Part shown: positions 31,296 to 40,886 of the stretch, piece after piece
How positions within the stretch are numbered: the first letter of the stretch is position 1
How the letters are laid out: the number at the start of each line of letters is the position of its first letter
NCBI RefSeq assembly: GCF_003347635.1
Contig: NZ_QDFY01000003.1
Coordinates: 62,001-126,000, forward strand
DNA length: 64,000 bases
DNA from: Sphingosinicella terrae
Lineage (GTDB): Bacteria > Pseudomonadota > Alphaproteobacteria > Sphingomonadales > Sphingomonadaceae
Reading direction: 5' to 3'
The notes under the pieces: model-generated
What the model saw: only the letters and a program-made list of their open reading frames with translations
The model's database searches: none
Told to the model about the DNA's origin: nothing
Translations under genes and position numbers: made by a program

Positions 31296-33343
31296 TGCAG
31301 GGGCTCCCGGCGCATCAGTGTCTGATCGAGAAAGGCCTCGGTCGCCCGCAGGCTGCGAAGCCAGCTTTCGTGCCGGAAGAAGCTGTGCCGCTCGTTCGGG
31401 AGTACGAGCTCTCGATACGGGATGGCGCGGGCGGTGAGCTCGCGTGCCAGAAGCAGCGACTGCGAGAAATCGACGTTGCGATCGTCGTCGCCGTGAATCA
31501 GCAGCACTGGCGAGCGCCAGCGATCGATCGCCCCGAGCGGGGACGATTCCCACTGGAGCTGCCGCGCCCGCTGCTGCGCCTCGGGCGAGAGCGAGTTCGG
31601 CACGGCGCGCAGCAGGCTGTGGACGCCGTGCAGGTCGATTCCGGCCGCGAACAGATCGCTGTCCCGGGCCAAGGCCAGCGCCGTCAGATATCCGCCCCAG
31701 CTTCCGCCCCACGCGCCGATCCGGTCGGGATCGACATCGGCTCGCGCCGCCAGCCATTGGCCGGCGGCGAGGACGTCGCGATATTCCGAAGCTCCGTCGC
31801 GCCCGGTCCCGGCGGCCTCTCGAAAGGCATGTCCGTAGCCGGTGCCGCCGCGATAGTTCACCGCCAGCACGTGATAGCCGAGCGCGGCCAGATGCTGGTT
31901 CATGACATAGGTTCGGGAATAATAACCGGACGGATGGAAGCCGAGCAGCATCTGCCGGCGCGGGCCGCCATGAATGAAGACCAAAGCGGGGCGGCGTCCG
32001 CCGCCGCGCGCGCGGAAGAGCTGGCCATGGACTTCGACCCCGTCGGCGGCGCGGAAACGGACGGCCTCCGGCGCGGCGAAGCCTGTAGCGGCGGGCACCG
32101 GGCCGAGCGGGACGACGCCGTCGGCTCGCAGCAGCACGGGGTGCGCCGGGCTGGAGGTACCGGTTTCGATCGCTGCCGTCTCGCCGGCGGCGAGGGTGGG
32201 AAGGAAGTGCATGTCGTCGCCGTCGCCCAGCCGGGCCGGCGCGCCGCCTCGCAGCGGCCGGCTCCAGACGGCGCGGCGATCGATATGGTCGGCATTGGCG
32301 GAATAGAGGAGAAGGCTCCGTCCCTGGTCGAGCAGGAAGGTCTCCACTTCGAACGCGCCGCGGGTGAGCGGACGCGGTTCGCCGCCTTGCTCCGCATCGA
32401 TGGCGTAGACGTGGAGCCAGCCCGTCCGCTCCCAGGGAAACAGGATCAGACCGTCGCGGCTCCAGAACAGGTTGCGGCTGCGCGTTCCCGAATAGCGCGC
32501 GCCGGCGCCCGCCGGCGCCGACCAGAGGATGCGGCCGGCGCCGGTCGCGAGATCGACGACGCGCAGCGACCAGTAGGGTCCGCTGTCCGGCGCCGCGGCG
32601 GGTGGCGGCGCCACCGAGCGGATGAAGGCGACCCGGGTTCCGTCGGGCGACAGGACGGGCTCGATCGAGCGCCCCAGGCCGGGGTCGAGATAGCGCAGGC
32701 TTCCTCCATCGGCATCGAGCAGAGCGACGAAGCCATGCTCGCCACGATCTTCGGCGAAGAGGAGCCGGCTGCCGTCGGGGGTCCAGGCCAGGCGTTCGAC
32801 GTTGCCGCGAACCCGGGCGATGCGCCTCGCCTCGCTTCCCGGCGACCACAGCCAGATCTCGCCCCGGCGGGTGAAGGCGAGACGCCGGCCGTCCGGGGAG
32901 AAGATGGGGCTATGGCCCTTGCCGACGACCTCGGCCGGGCCGCCCTCGACGGGGATCACGAATAGCTGCTGCTCCGGCGCGATCGTGGCGGCGGCGGTGT
33001 TGGCTGGACTTTCCGCGTCCGGGAATTCCTCGTCGCCGCCACGGACGAAGGCGAGCAGGGTGCCGTCATGACTGAAGGCAAGGTCGTAGAGCGCCTCGCC
33101 GTCATCCTCCTCGAACGCGGTGAGCCGCCGTGCCGCCTGGCCGCGCGACGCCGTCCAGATGTTGCGCACCCCGGCCCTATTCTCGACCCAGGCGAAAAGC
33201 GGCGCGTCTCGCGCTCCGGCGAGATTGCTCGCGATCGGGAGGGCGAGCGCCTCGGCGAGCCGGTCGCCGGCGGCGAAAGCGGGCTGGGCGAGAGCAAGGC
33301 CAAAGACGACGAGCCAGAGTCGAAGCGTGGTGCGAAATGCCAT
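31292..33343 (-). CDS. Secreted S9 family (prolyl oligopeptidase-type) peptidase
   Basis: A 683-residue peptidase with signal peptide (about 1-24). The N-terminal half is a beta-propeller with repeated SPDGxRLAF/TPDGSRLLF-like blades. The C-terminal alpha/beta hydrolase domain has the nucleophile GGSWGGY (Ser548), the Asp region IHGDDDRNV and the His region NERHSFFRHESW. It cuts short peptides, typically in the periplasm of these bacteria. First gene of a pair with the amidohydrolase-CIA30 protein, divergent from the PBP4-type gene with a 137-base shared promoter gap. Confidence 0.93.
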   Translation of the reverse strand: MAFRTTLRLWLVVFGLALAQPAFAAGDRLAEALALPIASNLAGARDAPLFAWVENRAGVRNIWTASRGQAARRLTAFEEDDGEALYDLAFSHDGTLLAFVRGGDEEFPDAESPANTAAATIAPEQQLFVIPVEGGPAEVVGKGHSPIFSPDGRRLAFTRRGEIWLWSPGSEARRIARVRGNVERLAWTPDGSRLLFAEDRGEHGFVALLDADGGSLRYLDPGLGRSIEPVLSPDGTRVAFIRSVAPPPAAAPDSGPYWSLRVVDLATGAGRILWSAPAGAGARYSGTRSRNLFWSRDGLILFPWERTGWLHVYAIDAEQGGEPRPLTRGAFEVETFLLDQGRSLLLYSANADHIDRRAVWSRPLRGGAPARLGDGDDMHFLPTLAAGETAAIETGTSSPAHPVLLRADGVVPLGPVPAATGFAAPEAVRFRAADGVEVHGQLFRARGGGRRPALVFIHGGPRRQMLLGFHPSGYYSRTYVMNQHLAALGYHVLAVNYRGGTGYGHAFREAAGTGRDGASEYRDVLAAGQWLAARADVDPDRIGAWGGSWGGYLTALALARDSDLFAAGIDLHGVHSLLRAVPNSLSPEAQQRARQLQWESSPLGAIDRWRSPVLLIHGDDDRNVDFSQSLLLARELTARAIPYRELVLPNERHSFFRHESWLRSLRATEAFLDQTLMRREPLQ

Positions 33344-33480
33344 GGCTATGGGTTGAAGCGGCCGGCCCGAGGCGGCGCAAGCACCGGCAGGCGCGAAATG
33401 CCTCGCCGTTATAGCGGCGCCAACGCTCTGAATGAGCCCTGCCGGGTTGCTCCGGCCGCGTCGTGCCCTAGGCTTGGGTC

Positions 33481-34950
33481 ATGCAGGCACCCCGCTTTTC
33501 GCCCCTTGCCGCTCTGTCGGCCTTTGCTCTTTTCGTGGCCGCGCCAGCCGAGGCGGTCCAGCCCGCGCTTCAGCAGCGGGTCGAGGCGAGCCTCGACGAA
33601 GCCGTACCCGGCACGCGTTTCGGGCTGATGGTGACGACCGAGGACGGGCGTGAGCTCGTCGCGGTCAACGCCGACGACCGATTCATCCCGGCATCGAATA
33701 CGAAGATGCTGACCACCGCGGCCGTCTTCGCGACCATGGCCGGCCTGGATCAGCCCGATGCGCGCGGCGGCGCTTCGGTCCGGCTCGAGCAGCACGGCCC
33801 GCGCGTGGCCGACGTGATCCTCACCGGTCGGGGCGATGCCCGGCTGTCGAGCGCGCCCGATTGCGTGACCAATTGCCTCGCGGCGCTGGCCGACGCGGTT
33901 GCGGCGAGAACCCGGCGGGTCCGCCATGTCGTCGGCGACGACACGCTCTTTCCCGACCAGCGCTGGAGCCCGGGAATGAGCTGGAACAATATCCAGAGCC
34001 GGTATGGGACCGCCATCTCCGCCCTCACCATCGACGACAACGAGCTGGTGATGCGCGTGACGCCGGGCCGGCCGGGCGAACGCCCGGCGGTCGAGCTCCC
34101 TTATTACGAGCTGGTCAATGCCGCCACCACCGCGGCCGAGGGCGAGACCGAATTGCGCTTTCACCGCATGCCGAACAGCCGCACGGTTCGCCTCACCGGA
34201 ACGATCGTTGCCGGCGCCGAGCCGGAGACGCTCCGGCTCGGCATCGACGATCCCGCCCATTTCGCCGCCTGGCGGCTGCGCACCCTGCTCGAGGCGCGGG
34301 GCGTGCGGATCACCGGCGAGGTGCAGGCGCGCCATCGGCCGTTCGCCCCCGAAGCCGACGATCCCGCCAAGCGCACCGGGGGGCCCGCGCCGCGCCCGGG
34401 GGAGCCGGAGGCCCTGGCGCGCCTGACCCCGCCGCCGCTGGCCGGCGACCTCACCCATGTGAACAAGGTCAGCCAGAATCTCCATTCCGAGCTTCTGATC
34501 CGCCGCCTCGGGCTGAACGCCGGCTCCGGCTCGATCGAGGACGGGGTCGCCGCCATCGCCGGCATGATGGCGCAGGCCGGCGTGCCGCGGACCGCCTGGG
34601 ACCTCTCCGACGGCTCGGGCATGTCGACCTACAACCGGCTCTCGCCGCGGTCGATCGCCTCGCTCCTCCGCTGGGCGGCGGCGCAGCCCTGGGGCGCGGC
34701 CTGGCGCGAGACCTTCCCCGTGGCCGGGGTGGACGGAACGCTCGCTCGCCGCTTCCGCGGAACGCCGCTGGAGGGACGCCTTTTCGCCAAGACGGGAACG
34801 CTCAACGCGACCAACGCGCTGTCCGGCTATCTGACCGCGCGCAGCGGCCGCACCCTCATATTCTCCTTTTATGCCAACGACGTTCCCGGCGATGCCGGTG
34901 CGACCGAACATATGGATCGCACGCTCGCTCTGATCGCGGCGGAGAATTAG
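33481..34950 (+). CDS. dacB: D-alanyl-D-alanine carboxypeptidase/endopeptidase (PBP4 type)
   Basis: A 489-residue class C penicillin-binding protein with signal peptide (about 1-25). Catalytic motifs: SNTK (72-75, SxxK), the second motif in DGSGMSTYNR (SxN), and KTGT near the C-terminus. The long insertion between the first two motifs is typical of DacB/PBP4. It removes the terminal D-Ala and cleaves D-Ala-mDAP crosslinks in peptidoglycan. Its stop TAG overlaps the TAA stop of the convergent serine hydrolase gene. Confidence 0.93.
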   Translation: MQAPRFSPLAALSAFALFVAAPAEAVQPALQQRVEASLDEAVPGTRFGLMVTTEDGRELVAVNADDRFIPASNTKMLTTAAVFATMAGLDQPDARGGASVRLEQHGPRVADVILTGRGDARLSSAPDCVTNCLAALADAVAARTRRVRHVVGDDTLFPDQRWSPGMSWNNIQSRYGTAISALTIDDNELVMRVTPGRPGERPAVELPYYELVNAATTAAEGETELRFHRMPNSRTVRLTGTIVAGAEPETLRLGIDDPAHFAAWRLRTLLEARGVRITGEVQARHRPFAPEADDPAKRTGGPAPRPGEPEALARLTPPPLAGDLTHVNKVSQNLHSELLIRRLGLNAGSGSIEDGVAAIAGMMAQAGVPRTAWDLSDGSGMSTYNRLSPRSIASLLRWAAAQPWGAAWRETFPVAGVDGTLARRFRGTPLEGRLFAKTGTLNATNALSGYLTARSGRTLIFSFYANDVPGDAGATEHMDRTLALIAAEN

Positions 34951-35984
34951 GCGCCGGGCCGATCCGGGCCGACCTCGTCCCAGGCCGTGATCACCGCATC
35001 GCCGGTTGCGCGGCGCAGCTCCATGATCTCCGTCTCGCGATGGCGGGTGGGGTGGACGCGGTTGGTAAGCAGGGTCCAGGCGATCCCGCGGCCGAAATCC
35101 AGCCACAGGCCTGTGCCGGTGAAGCCGGTGTGGCCGATCGTCTCGCCGGAGCAGGAATCCCCGCCCGGCCAGCCGTCGAACCGCCTTTCCCAGCCCGAGG
35201 TGCGGTGCTCGTGCACGGGGGTGCGGATCGCCTCGAGCATGAAGGGCGACGCGCCGCTGTCGTCGAGCAGGCCGGCGGCGAAATCGAGGACGCCGGTGAC
35301 TGTGCCGAACAGTCCGGCATGGCCGGGTGCGCCGCCCAGCGCCCAGGCATTTTCGTCATGGACCTCGCCCTTCATCACCCGCCCGCGCCAGGGACAGGCC
35401 TCGGTGGCGACCGCCGGACCGGGCGGCGGACCGAAGCCGAGGCCAGGACCTATCGGCCATGCCGACAGCGGCGAGCCGGTGATCCGCTCGATCGCGATGC
35501 CGAGCAGGATGAAGTTGATGTCGGAATAGACGGGCGGCCCGTGGCGCCATTCGCGCTGGAGGACGAAGGCGCGCAACCGGTCCGGATCGTCGCCATAAGT
35601 GTAGATCGGCTCGACCGCCGGCAGGAAGGTGCGGTGGGCGAGGCAGTCGCGGAACGTCAGCCGGCGCTCCGGGGCGCCGGCGACGTCGTATTGGCGAAGG
35701 TCGGGAATGGCGTCGGTCAGCGGCCGGTCGAGGTCGATTCGGCCCTCCTCCGCCAGCTTCAGGATCATGGTGGTGGTGGCGATCACCTTCGACACGGAGG
35801 CCAGGTCGAACCAGTGCTGCTCGGTCAGGGGCTCCGGCTCGGGTAGCAGGGCGGCCATCCCGGTCACCCGGACCGCGCGCCGGCCGTCGGCGGTCGCGAT
35901 CCCGAGCGTGGCGCCGGGAATGCGGCCTTCGGCGACCGCGGCCGCCGCGGGCGCGAACGCCCGGCCGATCGCCTCGTCGATCAT
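34947..35984 (-). CDS. Beta-lactamase-fold serine hydrolase
   Basis: A 345-residue protein. The ATG at 35984 overlaps the permease stop by ATGA; the longer left extension is antisense-like. Class C beta-lactamase motifs are complete: SVSK (63-66), YSD-I-N in the Tyr-x-Asn position (VYSDINF), and HTGFTG as the KTG equivalent. No signal peptide is visible, so it may act in the cytoplasm. Coupled to an AmpG-type permease, it may trim imported muropeptides or related peptides. It could also be a general esterase, since the fold has both. Confidence 0.85.
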   Translation of the reverse strand: MIDEAIGRAFAPAAAAVAEGRIPGATLGIATADGRRAVRVTGMAALLPEPEPLTEQHWFDLASVSKVIATTTMILKLAEEGRIDLDRPLTDAIPDLRQYDVAGAPERRLTFRDCLAHRTFLPAVEPIYTYGDDPDRLRAFVLQREWRHGPPVYSDINFILLGIAIERITGSPLSAWPIGPGLGFGPPPGPAVATEACPWRGRVMKGEVHDENAWALGGAPGHAGLFGTVTGVLDFAAGLLDDSGASPFMLEAIRTPVHEHRTSGWERRFDGWPGGDSCSGETIGHTGFTGTGLWLDFGRGIAWTLLTNRVHPTRHRETEIMELRRATGDAVITAWDEVGPDRPGA

Positions 35985-37510
35985 GCCGGCGAGTCCGAAG
36001 GCCGCGGTCGTGCCCGGGCAATGAGCGGCAGGAAGAGCAGGGCTGCCAGGCTCAGCACGCCCGACAGGAGGAAGAAGAGATCGAACCCCGGAAAGCCGGC
36101 GCGGTCGAAGGCTTCGACGATGCCGCCGCCCGCGCCCGACAGCAGCCTCGGCAGCAGGAAGGCGAAGCCCGACAGGAAGGCATATTGCGCGCCGGGAAAA
36201 GCGGGGTTCACCAGCATCGAAAGATAGACGACGAAGACCGCCCCGGCCATGCCGTTGCCGAACTGGTCGGCGGCGGTGGCGACGTAGAGCGCCGCACCGT
36301 CGACCGGCTGATGGGCGAGCCAGACGAAGCCGAAATTGCCCAGCGCGGCGAAGAAGGCGCCGACGGCGAGCGTCCAGGGCAGCCGCCAGCGGGCCGCCAT
36401 CCAGCCGCCGAGGCCGACGCCGACGATGCTCGCGACCAGTGCGACATAGCTGTCGGCGAGACCGATCGCGGTAAGCGAATAACCCAGCTCGCGGATCATC
36501 GGCTTCGACAGGTTGAGCGCCAGCACGTCGCCCATCCGGTAGATCGAGACGAATGCCATCAGGGCCAGCGCCATGAAGCCGTAGCGCCAGAAGAAGTCGA
36601 CATAGGGTCCGATCGCGACCGAGCGGCGCGCCGGCGCCGTCGGCGGGAGCTTGCGGATCTTCGGCAGCGCCGCGGCCATGATCAGGAACGGCACCATGCA
36701 GATGACAAGCACGACCGGGGTGACGTTGGTCTCGCTTGTGATCCCGGCGGCCGAGGCGGCCCCGAGCAGGAGCCAGCCGATCGCCGCGACCGCGACGACG
36801 GCGGCGCCGAGTATCGCGACGGTGGCGACGAGGCCGGTGGCCAACGCCTGCCAGCGGCTGCCGCCATGGCCCGGATCCGGCCGCATCGCGGCCAGCAGGG
36901 GGAAGGGCAGGAAGGCGGCGGTGGCGATGACGAGATAGGCCCCGGTCCAGCCCCAGCCGGGCAGATCGGCGACGAGCAGCGCGCCGCTGCCGGCCGCGAC
37001 CATGGCGGTGCGATAGCCCCACAGATTGGCGGCAGCGATCGGCCCCTGCTCCTCCTGGGTTGGCGCCAGCTCGATGCGCCAGGCGTCGGCGGCGACTTCC
37101 AGCGTCGTCGTCCAGAAGGCGAGCAGGACGGCGAACAGGGCAGTGATGCCGAGATGGGTGTCCGACGAGGTGAGGCCCATCGCCGCCATCGAGACGAAGA
37201 TGCCGAGCTGGGCGAGCATGATCCATCCGCGCCTGCGGCCCCAGAAGCGGCCGAAGCCGGGGACCTCGTATCGGTCGAGCAGGGGCGCCCACAGGAACTT
37301 GAAGGTCGGCAGCAACTGCACCCAGGCGAAGAAGCCGATGACGACGAGGCCGACCTCATGCGCCTGGAGCCTGAGCGAGAGGATTGTCGAGAACATGTAG
37401 AAGGGAAGGCCGGCGGAAAAGCCGAGCAGCACATAGAGCGCCTGACGGCCCAGGCCCCGGGGGACGACCGGTTCCGGCATCGCCATGCTGATCCCTGCTT
37501 GCGACGCCAT
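35981..37510 (-). CDS. AmpG-type MFS permease
   Basis: A 509-residue major facilitator with 12-14 helices. The ATG at 37510 follows a strong AGGAAGGGA site; longer starts reach into the divergent receptor's promoter. The block LYVLLGFSAGLPFYMFSTILSLRLQ and WAPLLDRYEVPGFGRFWGRRRGWI match AmpG permeases, with the D-R-Y...GRRRGW loop as the family mark, and DAWRIELAPTQEEQG follows. AmpG imports anhydro-muropeptides for cell-wall recycling, though relatives carry other cargo. Translationally coupled to the beta-lactamase-fold hydrolase and divergent from a large TonB receptor. Confidence 0.85.
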   Translation of the reverse strand: MASQAGISMAMPEPVVPRGLGRQALYVLLGFSAGLPFYMFSTILSLRLQAHEVGLVVIGFFAWVQLLPTFKFLWAPLLDRYEVPGFGRFWGRRRGWIMLAQLGIFVSMAAMGLTSSDTHLGITALFAVLLAFWTTTLEVAADAWRIELAPTQEEQGPIAAANLWGYRTAMVAAGSGALLVADLPGWGWTGAYLVIATAAFLPFPLLAAMRPDPGHGGSRWQALATGLVATVAILGAAVVAVAAIGWLLLGAASAAGITSETNVTPVVLVICMVPFLIMAAALPKIRKLPPTAPARRSVAIGPYVDFFWRYGFMALALMAFVSIYRMGDVLALNLSKPMIRELGYSLTAIGLADSYVALVASIVGVGLGGWMAARWRLPWTLAVGAFFAALGNFGFVWLAHQPVDGAALYVATAADQFGNGMAGAVFVVYLSMLVNPAFPGAQYAFLSGFAFLLPRLLSGAGGGIVEAFDRAGFPGFDLFFLLSGVLSLAALLFLPLIARARPRPSDSPA

Positions 37511-37670
37511 TCTGTCCCTTCCTGCTCCGCGCGGCGATGCTGGCACAGGGCGCGCTCGCTGCTCCAGCCACAATGGCGACAGGTTATGGGTCGGCCAACA
37601 GAAACTATGCCCGATTGTCTCATTCTTGTTACTTAATGCCACCTCGGTACCGTCTAGGGGGACTAATCGG

Positions 37671-40600
37671 ATGCGTGTTTCCATCTCGCTGAAATCAGGG
37701 CTTTTTTCTGGGGCGGCCTTCGCCGCGCTGGCAATGGCCGGTCCCGCGCAGGCTCAGACCGCGGCGCCCGCCGCTCCATCCGCAGGCCCGGATGCGGCGG
37801 TTGGAGCGGTCGATCCAGCTCCCGTTCAGGTCCTGCCGATCGCCGCCGCGACCGCCGCTGCGGCGGCCCAGGCGGACGCCGCCCCGACGACTTCGAGCGA
37901 TCCCGCGATCGTCGTTACCGGCACGCGCATCGTTCGCGACGGCTTCCAGGCGCCCACGCCACTGACGGTCATTTCCGAAGCGGAGATCGAGAACGGCGCA
38001 CCGTCGAACAACATCGCCGATTTCGTCAACACCCTGCCGTCGCTCGCCGGCTCGACGCGTCCTTCCAATTCCCGCCTCAACATCTCGAGCGGGCAGGCGG
38101 GCATCAACGTGCTCAACCTGCGCAACCTGGACAACAACACGAACGGGACTCGCACGCTCGTCCTGGTCAACGGCCGGCGCTCGGTGGGTTCGACGATCAC
38201 CGGGCTGGTCGACGTCAACACCATCCCGCAGGCGCTGATCTCGCGCATTGAGGTGGTGACCGGCGGTGCTTCCGCGGCCTACGGATCGGACGCTGTCGCC
38301 GGCGTCGTCAACTTCATCCTCAACACTCGCTATGAGGGGCTGAAGATCGAGGGCGATACCGGCGTCACCCAATATGGCGACGGCTTCAATTATTCGTTCA
38401 ACGTCACGGGCGGCATGTCGTTCGCGGGCGGGCGCGGCCATATCCTGGTGAGCGGCGAGGTCGCCCATCGCGACGGCATCTTCACAGTGGACCGGGACTG
38501 GAACCAGATCGGTTTCCTGAGATTCGAGAACCCGGACTATCTCGCGAACCCCACTTCCGGCGCCCCGCAATATATCTTCGTCCGTGGAGCGGGTCCGACC
38601 AATTCGACCCCTGGCGGCATCATCACCAACTCCTCGGGCGGCACCGCCAACTCGCTGCGCGGCATCTATTTCGGTGGCAGTGGCTCGATCAATCAGTTCG
38701 TCTGGGGCGATCTCACTTTCCCGTCGCCCACCGGCAGCGCGGTGCCGCTGCGGACCCGGGGCGGCGACTGGCGGGTCAACGATTCCGGGCGGCGCATCAA
38801 CCTGGATCCGGAGGATGACCGGCAGGGCATTTTCGCCCGCCTCAGCTATGAGGTCACGGACGGCATCGAGCTGTTCGCCGAAGCCGCGTACAACCGGCAG
38901 GAGATACGCTTCAACGCGGGGCCGAACCTGCAGACCGGCATCGTGCTCAATGCGACCGGCTGCACCGAGACGCCGGTGCCAATCACCTGCAATGCCTTCC
39001 TGCTGAACACGCTGGGCGCGGAGCGGCTGCAGGGCATTACGAGCGTGACCGTCGCCACGACATCGGCCGACCTGCCGTCCCGGGGCATTGACAACCAACG
39101 CGAGGTGCAGCGTTACCTGATCGGCGCGGAGGGCGAGTTCGAGGCGTTCGGCAGCATCGCGCGCTGGGACGTCTATGGCCAATATGGCCGCGCCGAGGTG
39201 CGCGAGCAGCTGCGCGACATTCAGAATATCGCGCGGATCAACGCGGCGCGGGACGCGGCCTTCGCGCCGGACGGCTCGATTCAGTGCCTGATCAACGTCG
39301 ACGCCGATCCGGCCAACAATGATCCCGCCTGCGTGCCGTTGAACCGTCTAGGCTTCGGTGTCGCCAATCCTGCGGCGATCGAATATGTGCTGGGCGATCC
39401 TTATCGCGACCAGGTGCTCGAACAAACGATGGCCGGCTTCAACGTCTCGGCCTCGCCTTTCTCGACCTGGGCGGGTGAGGTCAGCATCGCCATCGGTGCC
39501 GAATACCGCAAGGAAGAGGTCCGCGGCTTCGTCCCCGAAGAGTTCCAGCCGGTGCCGATCGTCGATGCCGACGGCAACGTCACCGGCGCCCGCAACCGCT
39601 GGTCGGTGGGTAATTACCTGCCTAGCGTCGGCTCGTACGACGTCAAGGAAGCCTATCTCGAAGCCCTGATCCCGCTTGGATTCGGGCTGGAGTTCAACGG
39701 CGCGGTGCGGGCGACCGATTATTCGATCGCAGGCTACGTCACAACCTGGAAGGTAGGCGCGACCTGGCAGCCTATCGACGATTTCCGCGTGCGCGTGAGC
39801 CGTTCGCGGGACATCCGCGCGCCCAACCTCAACGATCTGTTCCAGGCCGGCACCGCGAACAGCGATTCGGTCAGCAATCCCGGTGCCGTGACCGGAACCA
39901 GTCCGCCCTTCGTCCCAGCGGGTTCCCCGGTGCAGGCGGGCTACAGCTATTCGGGCTTCTCGACCGGCAACCCGAACCTGGAGCCGGAAAAATCCGACCA
40001 GTGGAATATCGGCGCGGTCTTCTCGCCGACCTTCCTGCCGGGCCTAAACGTCGCGGTGGATTATTTCGACATCGACTTGAACAGCGGGATCAGCACTTTC
40101 AGCGCGCAGCAGATCGTCAATCTGTGCTTCCTGGGGGAAGCGGCCTTTTGCGATGCTATCAGCATCGATGAGACGCGCACGCAGAACCCGGCGCAGCCCT
40201 ATCTGATCATCCAGACGCAGCCGTTCAACGCGGCGAGCCAGCAGGTTCGCGGCATCGACTTCGATGCCTCTTACCGCCTGCCTCTCAATCGTCTGTTCGA
40301 CGGCGCGGACGGCACGTTCACCGTCCGCGCCCTCGCCACCCGCTACTTGGAGAACCTTTTCGACAGTGGCGTACCTGGCACGGTGGTGCTCGATACGGTG
40401 GGCGTGAACGGTGGCCAAACCAGCACGCCGAAGTGGATCTTCCGCTTCAGCGCGGCCTACGAAACGGAGGATTTCGGCATCACCGCAATCGGCCGCGGCG
40501 TCAGTTCCGGCAAATATGCCTCCGACGGCGTCGAATGCCAATCGAGCTGCCCCCCTTCGGTCGTCAACGCGCGGACTTATGAGCGCAACCGCGTTTCGGG

Positions 40601-40796
40601 TGCGTTCTACGTCGACCTCAACCTGACTCAGCGCTTCGAGGGTTTCGGCCGCGGCGGCGAGTTCTTCCTCAACGTCAGCAACCTGTTCAATTCGAACCCG
40701 ATCCTCCTGCCGGAAACCGGGCTCGCGGCGAACAGCACGTATAGCGATCTGCTCGGGCGGCAATTCCGCGTTGGCGTCCGGCTGCAGTTGCGCTGA
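37671..40796 (+). CDS. Large TonB-dependent receptor
   Basis: A 1041-residue outer-membrane receptor. The ATG at 37671 follows AGGGGGAC and opens a signal peptide (LKSGLFSGAAFAALAMAGPAQAQ). An Ala/Pro-rich linker of about 55 residues precedes the TonB-box-like DPAIVVTGTRI. The plug has NTLPSLAGSTRPS, LRNLDNNTNGTRTLVLVNGRRS and SRIEVVTGGASAAYGSDAVAGVVNF, the latter being the signature of the sphingomonad/xanthomonad type-2 receptors that import peptides or glycans. The barrel ends in RVGVRLQLR. Divergent from the AmpG-hydrolase pair over a 160-base gap, and followed by a good terminator. Confidence 0.93.
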   Translation: MRVSISLKSGLFSGAAFAALAMAGPAQAQTAAPAAPSAGPDAAVGAVDPAPVQVLPIAAATAAAAAQADAAPTTSSDPAIVVTGTRIVRDGFQAPTPLTVISEAEIENGAPSNNIADFVNTLPSLAGSTRPSNSRLNISSGQAGINVLNLRNLDNNTNGTRTLVLVNGRRSVGSTITGLVDVNTIPQALISRIEVVTGGASAAYGSDAVAGVVNFILNTRYEGLKIEGDTGVTQYGDGFNYSFNVTGGMSFAGGRGHILVSGEVAHRDGIFTVDRDWNQIGFLRFENPDYLANPTSGAPQYIFVRGAGPTNSTPGGIITNSSGGTANSLRGIYFGGSGSINQFVWGDLTFPSPTGSAVPLRTRGGDWRVNDSGRRINLDPEDDRQGIFARLSYEVTDGIELFAEAAYNRQEIRFNAGPNLQTGIVLNATGCTETPVPITCNAFLLNTLGAERLQGITSVTVATTSADLPSRGIDNQREVQRYLIGAEGEFEAFGSIARWDVYGQYGRAEVREQLRDIQNIARINAARDAAFAPDGSIQCLINVDADPANNDPACVPLNRLGFGVANPAAIEYVLGDPYRDQVLEQTMAGFNVSASPFSTWAGEVSIAIGAEYRKEEVRGFVPEEFQPVPIVDADGNVTGARNRWSVGNYLPSVGSYDVKEAYLEALIPLGFGLEFNGAVRATDYSIAGYVTTWKVGATWQPIDDFRVRVSRSRDIRAPNLNDLFQAGTANSDSVSNPGAVTGTSPPFVPAGSPVQAGYSYSGFSTGNPNLEPEKSDQWNIGAVFSPTFLPGLNVAVDYFDIDLNSGISTFSAQQIVNLCFLGEAAFCDAISIDETRTQNPAQPYLIIQTQPFNAASQQVRGIDFDASYRLPLNRLFDGADGTFTVRALATRYLENLFDSGVPGTVVLDTVGVNGGQTSTPKWIFRFSAAYETEDFGITAIGRGVSSGKYASDGVECQSSCPPSVVNARTYERNRVSGAFYVDLNLTQRFEGFGRGGEFFLNVSNLFNSNPILLPETGLAANSTYSDLLGRQFRVGVRLQLR

Positions 40797-40811
40797 CCGC
40801 GTGTCTCCCCT

Positions 40812-40845
40812 GAAGCCGCGGTCCTTCGGGCCGCGGCTTCTGTTT
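40812..40845 (+). terminator. Rho-independent terminator after the TonB receptor gene
   Basis: GAAGCCGCGG pairs with CCGCGGCTTC around a TCC-TTCG-GG loop, giving a stem of ten or more G/C-rich pairs, followed by TGTTTG. It begins about 15 bases after the receptor stop and ends before lysA. The T run is short, so it may be imperfect. Confidence 0.75.
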
Positions 40846-40886
40846 GCGCGCCCGTCGCGGGGGCGCCCCAGTTTCGAGGTCCGGCG

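Noticed and set aside
31296-32849. In-frame leftward extension of the amidohydrolase-CIA30 gene
   Set aside because: The extension is out of frame with the S9 peptidase that occupies the same strand, and the ATG at 31295 gives a good signal peptide and ATGA overlap.
35985-37292. In-frame extension of the beta-lactamase-fold gene
   Set aside because: It overlaps the AmpG-type permease, which is coherent in its own frame; the family N-terminus fits ATG 35984.
40846-40886. Lysine riboswitch upstream of lysA
   Set aside because: Only about 40 bases lie between the receptor terminator and the start, too short for a riboswitch.
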